Source: Desulfobacterales bacterium | GTDB lineage: Bacteria > Desulfobacterota > Desulfobacteria > Desulfobacterales > JAEINQ01 | DNA: 64,000 nucleotides | Direction: 5' to 3' | Assembly: GCA_016342285.1 (NCBI GenBank) | Contig: JAEINQ010000031.1 | Span: 1 to 64,000 of the forward strand | Shown here: one piece after another, positions 52,203 to 61,900 of the stretch | How the letters are laid out: every line of letters begins with the position of its first letter | How positions within the stretch are numbered: the stretch's first letter is position 1 | The notes under the pieces: model-generated | What the model saw: the letters and a program-made list of their open reading frames with translations, nothing else | The model's database searches: none | Told to the model about the DNA's origin: nothing | Made by a program: the position numbers and the translations under genes

Positions 52203-53252
52203 TCAGTTCAGGTTCCACCATGGCCGCGACGGCAGCCGTGCGGGATAGACGGTGGTCTCTCCCACCACGGGCAGGGCGGTGGTCACGTTGTTTAATGCCG
52301 CCGCCGCGGACAAGCGTTCCATGGGATCGAACCAGGAATGAAGGGACAGGTTAAAAGTTCCCCAGTGAATGGGGTGGAGCACGCGTCCGCCCAGGTCCAG
52401 GTGGGCCTGGACGGTCTCTTCGGGGAACATATGCACCGCGTGCCAGGCTGGGTCATAGGCGCCGCATTCCATGAAGGTCATGTCAAATGGGCCGTATTTT
52501 TCCCCGATCTTTTTAAATCCTGAAAAATATCCCGAATCACCGGAAAAAAAGATGCGGTGGGTGGGGCCTTTAACGACCCAGGACGCCCACAGGGTTTTGT
52601 TCCGATCCATGAGGCCGCGGCCTGAAAAGTGCTGGGCCGGTGTGGCCACAAAGGTCAGCTGATCATCGAAGCGATATTCTTCCCACCAGTCCAGTTCCAC
52701 GATCCGATCCCGCGCCACCCCCCATTTTTCGAGAAGGGCGCCCACAGCCAGGGGCACGATGAAGCGTTGGGTTTTCTCTTTCAATGCACAAATAGAGGCT
52801 TTGTTTAGATGATCATAGTGATTGTGAGAGATGACCACCACATCGATGTTGCCGATGGCTTCAATATCCACCGGCACCGCCCCATTGAAGCGAGACGGAC
52901 CCACCAGGGAAATGCGTTTTTCAAATACCGGATCGGTGAGGATCTTATACCCGTCCAGGTGGATCATGAGCGATGAATGTCCCAGCCAGGTGGCGTTTAG
53001 TTGACCGGGTGCCGGGGTGTTGAAATGGGCCAGGTCGACCGGTTGCACGGGCAATTTCCGATCCGGCACACGGTTGTTGTCTCGGAAGAGGAAATCCCAG
53101 GCGGCGGATGTGTGCGCCGACAATGAGTTCTTCCCCATGACCTGGACACTCTCGAATTTTCCATCGGAAAAATGCGATGACGCCTCGATTCGGGCCACCC
53201 GTGCCGGGTCCGAAAAAGCGGTGGTTTGTGCGCAGTTGTAGCCGAGAAACAT
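52203..53252 (-). CDS. Metallo-beta-lactamase-fold hydrolase (NAPE-PLD/UlaG-like)
   Basis: This is a 349-residue protein. The metal motif is ISHNHYDHLNKAS (HxHxDH) at about residue 140-152. Preceding is TWLGHSSLMIHLDGYKILTDPVF, and later FFSGDSGYFSGF (about 220) and HPIHWGTFNLSLH (about 298). These are the residues of the phospholipase-D-like and UlaG-like branch. The first 15 residues are weakly hydrophobic with one Cys, so a lipoprotein signal is possible but not clear. Substrate unknown, perhaps a phospholipid. Confidence 0.8.
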   Translation of the reverse strand: MFLGYNCAQTTAFSDPARVARIEASSHFSDGKFESVQVMGKNSLSAHTSAAWDFLFRDNNRVPDRKLPVQPVDLAHFNTPAPGQLNATWLGHSSLMIHLDGYKILTDPVFEKRISLVGPSRFNGAVPVDIEAIGNIDVVVISHNHYDHLNKASICALKEKTQRFIVPLAVGALLEKWGVARDRIVELDWWEEYRFDDQLTFVATPAQHFSGRGLMDRNKTLWASWVVKGPTHRIFFSGDSGYFSGFKKIGEKYGPFDMTFMECGAYDPAWHAVHMFPEETVQAHLDLGGRVLHPIHWGTFNLSLHSWFDPMERLSAAAALNNVTTALPVVGETTVYPARLPSRPWWNLN

Positions 53253-53498
53253 GATGATGGCTCCTGCCGTAATGCCGATGATGCGTTTCCGGTTGATAAA
53301 AGGGGTTCCTATCGGCTATGGCGTTGGACGCGAAATATACAAAACGTCATTAATCATTGCTTATACATACACAGCGTACAGCTGATAAGCTCAAAGAAGT
53401 GACAGAAAAACGTATTTTTAGAGTCTATACCGCAAAGGCTTAAGGCGCTGTGTATAAATGAATGATCGTTTATGTGGCCCGCAAAAAATTGTCCTCGG

Positions 53499-54071
53499 TC
53501 AAAGTTTGATGGCGTCCCAGGCCAGGGTAAAGGCCTTTTCAATCATGGCATCGTTCAGTTTCACCGTCCGGCACAACCGCGCATTGGACAGGGTCAGGAT
53601 CGGGTAAAAGATGAATGTGGCCAGGATATCAAAATCGACATCCTTGATAATCTTCTGCGAAATGCCCCGCTGTAGGACAGCGATGACCGGTTTGAAATAT
53701 TTTTCAATCTCTTGGTGATTGACCAGTTCGTTGTATGGCGAACTGGCAAACTGCTCGGTGAACTGGACGTAATTCCGGTATTCGGAAATATAGGCGAACA
53801 TGTTGAGCCACACGTTCTGGAAGATATCTCGAATGGGCAGGGTGGGGTCAAACCCTTCAAGGACGGCCCGGCTCATGTCCTGCTTGATGTCGATGTAGGT
53901 GGAGACGATCAGTTCTTCCTTGTTTTTGTGGTAGACGTAGATGGTCGCCGGGGAGACGCCGGCCTCTTTGGCGATCTTGGATACGCTGCTGGCTGAAAAA
54001 CCGATCTCGTTGACCAGTTTGACCGTGGCTTCAAACAGCGCCGCCTGTTTCATGTCGTCCTTGATTCGCAT
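53499..54071 (-). CDS. TetR-family transcriptional repressor
   Basis: This is a 190-residue protein with an N-terminal HTH: ATVKLVNEIGFSASSVSKIAKEAGVSPATIYVYHKNKEEL, as in the FabR/AcrR class. The ligand-binding C-terminal half is all helical and diverse. A perfect palindrome sits between the -35 and -10 of its own promoter just upstream, so it is almost surely autorepressed. No target pump is adjacent; the divergent side holds the KilA-N/hsdM segment. Confidence 0.92.
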   Translation of the reverse strand: MRIKDDMKQAALFEATVKLVNEIGFSASSVSKIAKEAGVSPATIYVYHKNKEELIVSTYIDIKQDMSRAVLEGFDPTLPIRDIFQNVWLNMFAYISEYRNYVQFTEQFASSPYNELVNHQEIEKYFKPVIAVLQRGISQKIIKDVDFDILATFIFYPILTLSNARLCRTVKLNDAMIEKAFTLAWDAIKL

Positions 54072-54078
54072 GGGGCCT

Positions 54079-54107
54079 TAAATAAACGATCGTTCGTTTA
54101 TTGTCAA
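54079..54107 (-). promoter_or_regulatory. tetR promoter and palindromic operator
   Basis: Minus-strand TTGACA (complement of 54102-54107), 17-bp spacer, TATTTA (complement of 54079-54084). A perfect inverted repeat AATAAACGA (54081-54089) / TCGTTTATT (54094-54102), with centre TCGT, fills the spacer. The layout is that of a TetR-type self-repression site. Confidence 0.85.
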
Positions 54108-54142
54108 GTGCAAAAATAAACACATTCAACCGTGGCTCTTCT

Positions 54143-54167
54143 TTCAACTGCCCCTCAAACTCGGCCT
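54143..54167. repeat. 25-bp direct repeat flanking the KilA-N gene (copy 1)
   Basis: TTCAACTGCCCCTCAAACTC plus GGCCT is identical at 54143-54167 and 55057-55081. The second copy lies in the hsdM C-terminal coding region; the first is past the KilA-N stop. The kilA-N gene is thus bracketed by the copies, 914 bp apart, a sign of recombination or duplication. Confidence 0.9.
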
Positions 54168-54169
54168 GC

Positions 54170-54997
54170 TTATTCATCATCTGATTTCCCCTCCAGCCTC
54201 TTTATTCCAGAATCAGTCGTTAATATCCGCATCTGATGGATAGCGATTTTGTTCAAACGTTCAAGCCGGGTTTCCTGGGGAAAGCCTTCATTGATAAACA
54301 GAGCGTTCAGGTTCTCAAGGTTGGACAGGCAGACCAGTTGTGATACATCGGCATAGTCCCGGATGTTTCCCTTTTTGCCTGGGTTCGTTTCCCGCCACAT
54401 GGCGGCGGTTGTGCCGAAAAGGGCCATATTCAGGATGTCGGCCTCCGTGGCGTAAATTCGGTTGATTTGGGATTTACTCAGTTCCGGGGGGATAAGGTTT
54501 TCCCTGATGGCGTCGGTATGAATGCGGTAATTGATTTTGGTCAGATTCCGGCGAATATCCCAGCCAAGCAGCTTTCGTTCATCCTCCTTCAGGCGCTGAA
54601 ACTCTTTGATCAGATAGAGCTTGAATTCCACCGAAATCCAGGAAGCAAACTCAAAGGCGATGTCCTTATGCGCATAGGTACCGCCATATCTGCCCCGTTT
54701 TGAAATAAGACCGATCGCATTGGTTTGCTCAATCCACTGTTTAGGCGTAAGGGTAAAGCTATTGAGGCCGGCCTGTTTTTTAAACCCGTCAAATTCGACG
54801 GGTTTAAAATCCGGATTATTGAGCTGTTCCCAAATACCGAGAAACTCGATTGTGTTTCGATTTCTAATCCAATTTCGGATTAGGTCATCCGTTCTTTTCG
54901 CATTTTTATGTCGGGCAATATCCGTTATACAAATATAGTCTTCTTCAATATGTGAATATATTGTTATTTCAGTTCCTTTAACTTTAATTTTGGCCAT
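54170..54997 (-). CDS. KilA-N domain protein
   Basis: This is a 275-residue protein; ATG 54997 follows CGAGGTGGGCA. Residues of about 1-135 are a KilA-N domain ([16 protein letters not shown]...[22 protein letters not shown]...[32 protein letters not shown]), a phage-linked DNA-binding fold. The C-terminal part is a helical, unnamed region ([24 protein letters not shown]) common in such proteins. It overlaps the hsdM stop by 14 nt and is locally AT-richer than its neighbours. Role in restriction control, toxin-like action or phage defence is inference. Confidence 0.85.
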   Translation of the reverse strand: MAKIKVKGTEITIYSHIEEDYICITDIARHKNAKRTDDLIRNWIRNRNTIEFLGIWEQLNNPDFKPVEFDGFKKQAGLNSFTLTPKQWIEQTNAIGLISKRGRYGGTYAHKDIAFEFASWISVEFKLYLIKEFQRLKEDERKLLGWDIRRNLTKINYRIHTDAIRENLIPPELSKSQINRIYATEADILNMALFGTTAAMWRETNPGKKGNIRDYADVSQLVCLSNLENLNALFINEGFPQETRLERLNKIAIHQMRILTTDSGIKRLEGKSDDE

Positions 54998-56546
54998 TGC
55001 CCACCTCGATTTTTCCAAGGTTTTGGAGAATACGCCTGTTCAGCCTTTCTTCCTCCTTCAACTGCCCCTCAAACTCGGCCTTGAGCGCAGCAAACCGCTC
55101 CTTAAAATCAAAATCATCCTCATCGTCCGGCAAGCCCACATACCGACCCGGCGTCACCACATAATCCAGCTTGCGCACTTGTTCGATGGCGGCGGAATTA
55201 CAAAACCCTTTCACATCCTCATAATCCCCGTCCGGGTTCCGCCAGTTGTGATAGGTGCCAGAGATGGTGGCAATGTCCTCTGCTGAAAACTCACGTGTCC
55301 GGCGGTTGATCAGATGCCCCATATTGCGGGCATCGATAAAAAGGATTTTATCAACTCGGTTGCGGAACTTGCCGTTGGCCTTGTTTCGGCTCAAAAACCA
55401 CAAACTGGCCGGAATCTGGGTATTCAAGAACAGCTTGGCGGGCAGGTTGACGATGCAGTCCACCAGACGGGCCTCAATCAGTTCCTTGCGGATACCCCCT
55501 TCGCCGGAAGCCTTGGACGTCAGTGAGCCCTTGGCCAGAACAAAACCGGCCTGGCCGCTGGGGCTTAAGTGGTAGATAAAGTGTTGGATCCAGGCGTAGT
55601 TGGCGTTTCCGGGAGGCGGGGTGCCGTATTTTTTCCATCTGCCGTCATTTTTTAAAAGCTCGCCGCTCCAGTCGCTGTCATTAAACGGCGGATTGGCGAT
55701 CACATAGTCGGCCTTTAAGTCCTTGTGGCTGTCATTTAAAAAAGAGCCTTCGTTGTTCCATTTCACCTGGGAACTGTCGATTCCCCGGATGGCCAGGTTC
55801 ATTTTGGCCAGCCGCCAGGTGGTATAGTTGCTCTCCTGTCCGTAAATGGAAATGTCATTCGCCTTGCCCTGATGGTCGGCCACGAATTTTTCCGACTGCA
55901 CAAACATCCCGCCGGAGCCGCAGCAGGGGTCTAAGACCCTGCCTTTATATGGCTCCAGCATTTCCACCAGCAGTTCAACAACGCTACGGGGGGTATAGAA
56001 CTGACCGCCCTTTTTACCCTCTGCCAAAGCAAATTCGCCCAGGAAATATTCAAACACATGCCCCAGCACATCGGCGCTGCGGGCCTTGGCATCACCGATG
56101 GCAATGTTTCCCACCAGATCGATCAAACCGCCAAGGCTGGTGGGGTCCAAGTTGCCCCGGGCAAATACCTTGGGCAACACATTCCGTAGCGAAGAATTGT
56201 CCTTTTCAATGGCATCCATGGCCTCGTCCACTTTTTTGCCGATGTCCGGCAACTTGGCCTTGGATAGCAGGTATGACCACCGGGCTTTTTCCGGCACAAA
56301 AAAAACATTTTCCGCCTTGTATTCGTCTTTGTCTTCCGGATCGGCCCCGGCATATTCGCCTTCACCGCTTTTCAGTTTCCGGTATAATTCCTCAAAGGCA
56401 TCGGAAATGTATCTAAGAAATATCAACCCCAGAACGATGTGTTTGTACTCGGCCGCGTCAATGTTTTTCCTTAGCTTGTCGGCAGCCTTCCATAGCTGCT
56501 TTTCTATCGGCTCTTCTTTGTTATTGTTTTTCTTGGCTTTTGCCAT
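54984..56546 (-). CDS. hsdM: Type I restriction-modification methyltransferase HsdM
   Basis: This is a 520-residue protein. ATG 56546 follows CTGGAGAAATTA. It has an N-terminal helical domain ([31 protein letters not shown]), [17 protein letters not shown], the SAM loop [12 protein letters not shown] (about 204-215) and the adenine-N6 catalytic NPPFNDSDW (about 285-293). It normally pairs with HsdS for specificity and HsdR for cleavage. Neither is in the window; the next gene is KilA-N, overlapping by 14 nt. It may be orphan, or its partners were lost from the downstream side. Confidence 0.93.
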   Translation of the reverse strand: MAKAKKNNNKEEPIEKQLWKAADKLRKNIDAAEYKHIVLGLIFLRYISDAFEELYRKLKSGEGEYAGADPEDKDEYKAENVFFVPEKARWSYLLSKAKLPDIGKKVDEAMDAIEKDNSSLRNVLPKVFARGNLDPTSLGGLIDLVGNIAIGDAKARSADVLGHVFEYFLGEFALAEGKKGGQFYTPRSVVELLVEMLEPYKGRVLDPCCGSGGMFVQSEKFVADHQGKANDISIYGQESNYTTWRLAKMNLAIRGIDSSQVKWNNEGSFLNDSHKDLKADYVIANPPFNDSDWSGELLKNDGRWKKYGTPPPGNANYAWIQHFIYHLSPSGQAGFVLAKGSLTSKASGEGGIRKELIEARLVDCIVNLPAKLFLNTQIPASLWFLSRNKANGKFRNRVDKILFIDARNMGHLINRRTREFSAEDIATISGTYHNWRNPDGDYEDVKGFCNSAAIEQVRKLDYVVTPGRYVGLPDDEDDFDFKERFAALKAEFEGQLKEEERLNRRILQNLGKIEVGNGQN

Positions 56547-57070
56547 TAATTTCTCCAGTTCTAATGCCAATATTGCACCCCAAGGTGCGATAAACGCCCT
56601 TGGAGGCAAAGTCCGTTGCGTTTCGTTTAACGTGCGAATCCCGCAAGGCCAATATAAAGAATGCCAGGCTGTTCACTTTTTGCTGCTTTTCCGGATAAAT
56701 GCTCAAGCAGGTTAAGTGAAAAATATTGCTTTTGTCAATGAATACATTACGTTCCCATTTGCCCGATACGGGTTTTTGACTGACAGTTCACTACAATCCC
56801 GTTGAACATCAGAATCGTTCATTCCAGACATATCTGAAAATCCTTGTTCCCGCCCGCGGCTCTAAGATGTTGATTCAAAAAAGAAAGGGACCGCTTTAAA
56901 GCAGTCCCTATTCATTTTTTGCTCATGCCCCACCAACCGAGCAATTTCAATCTGCGTGCTGATGCCCATAATGGCTTCCGATGCCAATGCAAAGGGTTAC
57001 AGCCGGGCTGTATTGCTCAGGTTCGAGTCCCGTTTGGCGTCACATGTGAATGCCGATGGATTGGGAAAGA
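56547..57070. other. Intergenic region upstream of hsdM
   Basis: This is 524 bp with no convincing gene. It contains a bidirectional hairpin terminator at 56886-56909. At about 57020-57043 a sequence like a tRNA 3' arm (GGTTCGAGTCCC...GGCGTCA) has no proper T-stem and no 5' half. That may be an attachment-site remnant for the hsdM segment. Confidence 0.4.
56886..56909. terminator. Bidirectional intrinsic terminator
   Basis: Stem AGGGAC-GCTTT / AAAGC-GTCCCT (56886-56891 with 56904-56909, inner arms between). On the plus strand ATTCATTTTTT follows; on the minus strand TTTCTTTTTT follows. It could end the minus-strand transcript of the Lys-rich gene at 57071. Confidence 0.75.
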
Positions 57071-57172
57071 TTATCGGTTCTTTTTCTTTTCCTGTTTTTC
57101 CTTCTTTTTTTCCTTGGCGGTTTTCAGCGGTTTTTTTTTCTCGGCTTTTTTTGCGTCTTCTGATTTGGACAT
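57071..57172 (-). CDS. Lys-rich micro-protein (33 residues)
   Basis: ATG 57172 follows GGAAGGGGAACCAT. The product starts MSKSEDAKKAEKKKPLKT and continues with Lys/Glu/Gln to a basic end. It is over half Lys plus Glu, with no hydrophobic core, so it is probably disordered and nucleic-acid binding. The length, ribosome site and biased composition support a real gene. No function is assigned. Confidence 0.55.
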   Translation of the reverse strand: MSKSEDAKKAEKKKPLKTAKEKKKEKQEKKKNR

Positions 57173-57282
57173 ATGGTTCCCCTTCCGTTTATAGGCTTAA
57201 GATTTTATGACAATACCATCTATCGTCACCAATCACAATTCACGTCCATTTAGGCATTTCGAACTGGAAGCGAAGTATCGCC

Positions 57283-57336
57283 GCCCCTTCCAGGGGCAAA
57301 CCAAAGCCTGGTCCTCTGGGCCAGGATCCCTTATAC
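57283..57336. repeat. CCTGG-type palindromic repeat
   Basis: Same unit as 29781-29834 (GCCCC/GGGGC stem, then AAAGCCTGGTCC/GGGCCAGGAT). It overlaps the stop codon of the Ada-like gene (57331-57333), which is thereby supplied by the repeat end. Confidence 0.8.
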
Positions 57337-58200
57337 GGCATCGACCAGCCGGTGATAAACAGTCGCCTCCCAGCCCAGGATGGCCTTCTTTCGGGCCGGT
57401 CCGCCCCCGTAATACCCGAATTCGCCCATCTTGCGGATCACCCGGTGGCAGGGGATCAGATAGGGGATGGGGTTTTTCCCCACGGCGTTTCCCACAGCCC
57501 GGGCCGCTTTGGGCATGCCGATGTGCCGGGCGATATCCTGATAGGTGACCGCCCGCCCCATGGGGATTTTCAGCAACGCCTCCCAGACCTTGATCTGGAA
57601 GTTGGTCCCCTGGACGTAAAGATGGAGTGGGGCCGGGTCTCCGGTGGACGGGAAGGTGAAAATTTGTTCCATCACCGGTCCGGTCCGATCCGGATTCCGG
57701 GTGAGGATGGCGTTTTTCCAGTGCCTGGCCAATTCGTCGAGAAGATCCTTTTCACCGAGGCCACGAACGAAGCTGAGCCAGCAGATGCCTCGCTCGGTGC
57801 TCCCGATAAGGCAGTCGCCGAAAGGGGAGGGGTGGATGCCGTAGGCGATTTCCAGGTCCGCGCCGCGGCTCTTGTATTGTCCCGGGGTGACCGCCTCACA
57901 GGCGACAAAAAGGTCGTGAAGGCGGCCCGATCCGGACAGGCCCGCATCAAAGGCGGCGTCCAGCAGACGCTCCGAACCCGCGATCATCTGTTTGGCATAC
58001 TCCTTGGTCAGATACTGCAAAAACCGTTTGGGGCTGATGCCGACCCAGCGGCTGAACAGGCGCTGGAAATGGAATTCGCTCAGACCGGTGCTTTCGGCGA
58101 TGCGACCCAGGGACGGCTGGGTGTGGAAATGGGTTTCCAGATACTGGATGGCTTTCTCGACCCGCTCATAGTCTCTGGCCAGTTGTTTGAGATCGGTCAT
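57331..58200 (-). CDS. Ada-like methylated-DNA-protein methyltransferase with AraC domain
   Basis: This is a 289-residue protein; ATG 58200 (MTDLKQLARDY) is chosen over 20 upstream codons. The N-terminal AraC-type HTH (LGRIAESTGLSEFHFQRLFSRWVGISPKRFLQYL) is followed by the alkyltransferase domain. That carries VTYQDIARHIGMPKAARAVGNAVGKNPIPYLIPCHRVIR, with the alkyl-acceptor Cys in PCHRV. The Cys-rich methylphosphotriester-sensing zinc domain of E. coli Ada is missing. It repairs O6-methylguanine and could regulate genes. Confidence 0.9.
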   Translation of the reverse strand: MTDLKQLARDYERVEKAIQYLETHFHTQPSLGRIAESTGLSEFHFQRLFSRWVGISPKRFLQYLTKEYAKQMIAGSERLLDAAFDAGLSGSGRLHDLFVACEAVTPGQYKSRGADLEIAYGIHPSPFGDCLIGSTERGICWLSFVRGLGEKDLLDELARHWKNAILTRNPDRTGPVMEQIFTFPSTGDPAPLHLYVQGTNFQIKVWEALLKIPMGRAVTYQDIARHIGMPKAARAVGNAVGKNPIPYLIPCHRVIRKMGEFGYYGGGPARKKAILGWEATVYHRLVDAV

Positions 58201-58553
58201 GGGTGCTTGCCTCCGTTTGGCTTGTAGGACGACTGTAGGCCAGGATCTCCCGGGGGGCAACCCGATTCTTGCGTTATAGCATTTGTCAGAAATACGTTCC
58301 GATACGGGTCAATGGACGGCCCTCACCTTCAAACTCAGTGTGAGTCAAAATTGAAAGGCTCAAATGCTATAAATATAGGGATTGTCAGCGTCCACCGGCC
58401 CGACGAGGCATTGTCAACGGCCAGCAGGTGGCAAGTGTTCAAACGGAACAGAATTTTGACAAGCCCTATAGCGCCTAAGAGACCTTCTATCGTTTTCCCG
58501 AGGGAAGATCTGTGATATGAATGGCACAAAATAAAGAAAGGGATTGAATCGCC

Positions 58554-58916
58554 ATGACCGAAGGAAATGAGAACGAAACCATCGATTTTACCGTGGATCA
58601 AGACAACTTGTACCGCGAAGAGAGCTATACCGACATGAAGGCCGGGGCCGTGCGCCGCCTGGTGCCGGTCTATCCGGACGGCAGCGAGGACCGCAGCCGG
58701 ACGCCGGTCTTTGTCGGTACGACCCAGATCCTGACCCCCCAGGGGCCTTTGCCGATCCAGGCAGCCCTTCAGGCCAATACTCTGAAAGAGGCATTGGCGG
58801 CTTTTCCCTACAGCATGCAGGCCGCCCTTCAACAGGTCCTTGAAGAACTGGAACAGATGCAGGCCCAGACCCAGGAGAAAGAGGATTCGCGAATCATCAT
58901 TCCCGGGCGAGAATAG
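58554..58916 (+). CDS. Conserved-type hypothetical protein
   Basis: This is a 120-residue protein, acidic N-terminus, beta-rich middle (RRLVPVYPDGSEDRSRTPVFVGTTQILTPQGPLPIQ) and a Gln/Glu-rich helical tail (LQQVLEELEQMQAQTQEKE). ATG 58554 has no strong ribosome site, though GGGATTGAATCGCC precedes it. It has no membrane segment or Cys. The frame is clean and closes before the CCTGG-type partial repeat at 58958. No family is assigned. Confidence 0.55.
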   Translation: MTEGNENETIDFTVDQDNLYREESYTDMKAGAVRRLVPVYPDGSEDRSRTPVFVGTTQILTPQGPLPIQAALQANTLKEALAAFPYSMQAALQQVLEELEQMQAQTQEKEDSRIIIPGRE

Positions 58917-58994
58917 TATCCTTCCGCGAATTGTCGTTCAATACACAGTAGGAATCCACGTCCTGTGGGCCAGGATTCTTTACAAGTCCTTGCC

Positions 58995-61900
58995 CTAACT
59001 CTTTTCCGAACCCGTTCGGTCCAGCACCTGAAGCGTTTTCTTCCGCTGCTGCAGGACCGGACACCCCTTTCCCATGCATTCGGCGTTCTTGGCCTGCTGA
59101 CGGCAGACCAGGTCGTCATCGGCCAAAAGGCGGATCGGCAGCAGGTCGGCGGAGAGTTCGGCCGTTTTTCTTAAGGCGATCCAGACGTCTCGCTGGCAGC
59201 ACCGGGCCGCTTTGAGGCTTGCGATGTCAGCCAGAATCTGCTGAACCGCCGTCTGGACCTTTTTCCGTTCAGGCCCCTTGACCGGGTTGGCTTCCAGGAG
59301 CAGGCTCAGTGCGATACCCGCCCCCACGGCCGCCCCGCAGACGCCCATGAAGGCGCAATGGCCGCCGGCAATGGTTGACCCTCGCCCGATGCCGGTACGG
59401 ATGGTTTCTTCGGTGACCGGTCCGCCGAGGTTGCGGTAAGTGGCCAGGATCACGCCGGGCACCAGGGCGTGGTGTTCGGGTCCGTGCAGGGGAACCTTGG
59501 GGTGGTGCCGGATGGCCTTCATCAGGGCGATCATGTCGACTTCCCGGGATGTCAGGCACAAATGGGTGATGACGTCCAGGGCGTTTTCGGCGTGGCAGCG
59601 GTCGCAGACATGGTGTCCGTTTTCGCAGATGGCGTTGGCCATGCCCCGCTGGCCGCAATAGACGCAGGTCTGTTCGGTTTCCCGAGTGGAATAGGCCAGG
59701 GGACCGCCGCAGACCATGCAGCCTTGGGTCTGCCGCGGGGCCGTTGTCGAAAGGCGTTGGGTGGCCGCATCGATTGCGGTCTTTTGCTCCGGCGCTGTAA
59801 AACAGGCACAGGTATTCTCCATGGCCAGGTTGGTGACCTCGCCGTGGTCGTTGAGCACGAAAACCGAATCGGCGAGTCGATCGGCAATGCTTTTGGGCAG
59901 GGTTTGGATCTGGCCGGGGATCAACCAGCGATCGTTGCCGGTGACCACAGCGCTGAAAGGCCCCCGGTACATGACCCGCACCGGGATGTCTTCGTTGGGT
60001 TTGAAGGCCTCGTAGGTGAGGGAAAAGAACGGGTGGCCATTGACGGTCCGATAGGGAAACCGCTTGATAAAACGGATGCCGGTCATGCCGGACTCTTCCA
60101 AAATGCCGACCAGGTCCTTTTCCGTCAGCGCGCCGGCGATGCATTCGCCCTGCAGGCGTTCATCGTTTCGAATAGCGGCATTGGGCTCGGTTTCACAGAC
60201 CACATCGGAGATGACCAGCCGCCCGCCCGGGCGCAGGACCCGAAAGATTTCCCCGTATGCCCGCCGTTTGTGGACGGAGAGATTCATCACACAGTTGGAA
60301 AGAATGGCGTCCACACTGCCGTCTTCCAGGGGTAGCTTTTCCAGCTGGCCTTTTTTAAATTCCAGATTGTGGTAGCCCAGGTTCTTTTCCACGGCCGCAG
60401 CCCCCCGCTTGGCCAGATCGAGCATGGGGTCGAGCATGTCCACACCCGTGGCCCGGCCGGTCGGACCGACCAGGCGTGCGGCGATAAAACTCTCCACACC
60501 GCTGCCGCATCCCAGGTCCACCACGTGCTCTCCGGGCGCCAGCGAGGCTTCGGTGACAGGGCTTCCGCAGCCGTACCCCCGAAACCGGAATTCTTCGGGA
60601 ACGTGCGCCATGAGGGCCTCTTCGTGGCAGACCGGGTTGAGAATATCTTCGCGGGTGTCCCCGACGGCATCGCGGTAGAAGTCCTTGACCGATGCCAGGC
60701 TGCTTTTTTGAGAAAGGGACAAAAGGCAGTTGGAATGGACCAGGGCCACGGACCCATGGGCCCCGCAACTCTCCAGGATATCCCCCATTTTCAGCCGCAG
60801 CGCCGGTGGTCCGTCAGGGTCTCCCAGGCCGGCCTCCCGGGCGATAAGCCACAGGGCGATTTTCTCATACAGGGGGAGGTAGGGGTCATCTCCGGTGAAG
60901 GTGCCGCCATGAACCCAGGCGTGGTCCAGGTCACCGCCACCGAGTAAAAACCGAAGCGGGTGGACGGAATCCGCGATGGTGGCGTTGCGGATTTTTTCCA
61001 GGACCGGGCTCTGCTGCCAGGCGCGGGCCAGGGTCGTCTCGATGGTGGTGGCCAGGGATTGGTCGCCCACCAGGGCCGCCGAAGGATAGAGTTTGCCGTC
61101 GGGGCCGATGGCAGCCGATTCCCAGCCGGCGGTGGTGCCGTCGTGAACGGTGCCGGCCGGGGCAAAGACCTGGGTCTTCATGGCTTCGATGTTGTCGATG
61201 ACCACTCCCCGGGCCTCGGCGACTTCCGCCGCCCTGCGCAGTTGGTCGAAAAGCGTTTCCGGTTGGACGAACCGGTCGCTTTTGCCCCGGCCCCGAACGA
61301 AGTACCACATGAAATGGACGCTGCCGGCGCCATGGTCGGCGGCAAAATTGACCAGGTCGGGCATGTCGCCGATATTGTCCCGGTTGACGCACATGGAGAG
61401 GGTAAAGGGAATATTGCGCTCCCTCAAGCCGTCGAGTTGGCCGCGGAGCTTGGCGAAGGTGCCGCCTCCCCGAATACGGTCATGGCCATGGGCCAGGCCG
61501 TCTAAGCTGATTTGGAGGTGGACGCGCTCCCAGTCCCAGTCCACATCCGCCAAAACCCGGCCCAGGGTCATGCCGTTGGTCAGTACCGCTACATGGCTCC
61601 CCTTGTGGGCGAGCAGGCCCTGGACGATATTCTTGAATTCCGGGTGGATGGTGGGCTCACCCCCGGTCAGGGCAAAGACCCGGCATCCCAGGTCGGCCGC
61701 TTCACCGCCCATGGCGAGAATGTCGCTCGCCGCCATTTCCCGGGTGGTTTCGGGGGACGCGGCAAAGAGGCAGTGGTCGCAGGCGAGGTTGCAGCGGTCG
61801 GTCATATGAAACCACAATTCCCTGAGCCGGGTCTTTTCAAGCAAGGCTGCCCGGCCCGGATATGCCGTTGCCGGCGTGTCGGGCAGTCGCGTCAAAAAGC

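Larger units (their letters stand above)
54031..54180 (-). pseudogene. Remnant ORF repeating the tail of hsdM
   Basis: A 49-codon frame starts ATGATG at 54180, overlapping the KilA-N stop. Its residues 6-15 ([10 protein letters not shown]) repeat the C-terminal coding of hsdM exactly. After that it reads through the tetR promoter and into the tetR 5' end in another frame, with no protein-like signature. It is best read as the broken end of a duplicated segment, not a gene. Confidence 0.55.

Noticed and set aside
57018-57043. tRNA gene or 3' tRNA fragment
   Set aside because: The T-loop-like GGTTCGAGTCCC lacks a pairing T-stem and no anticodon or 5' half is present. At most it is an attachment-site remnant.
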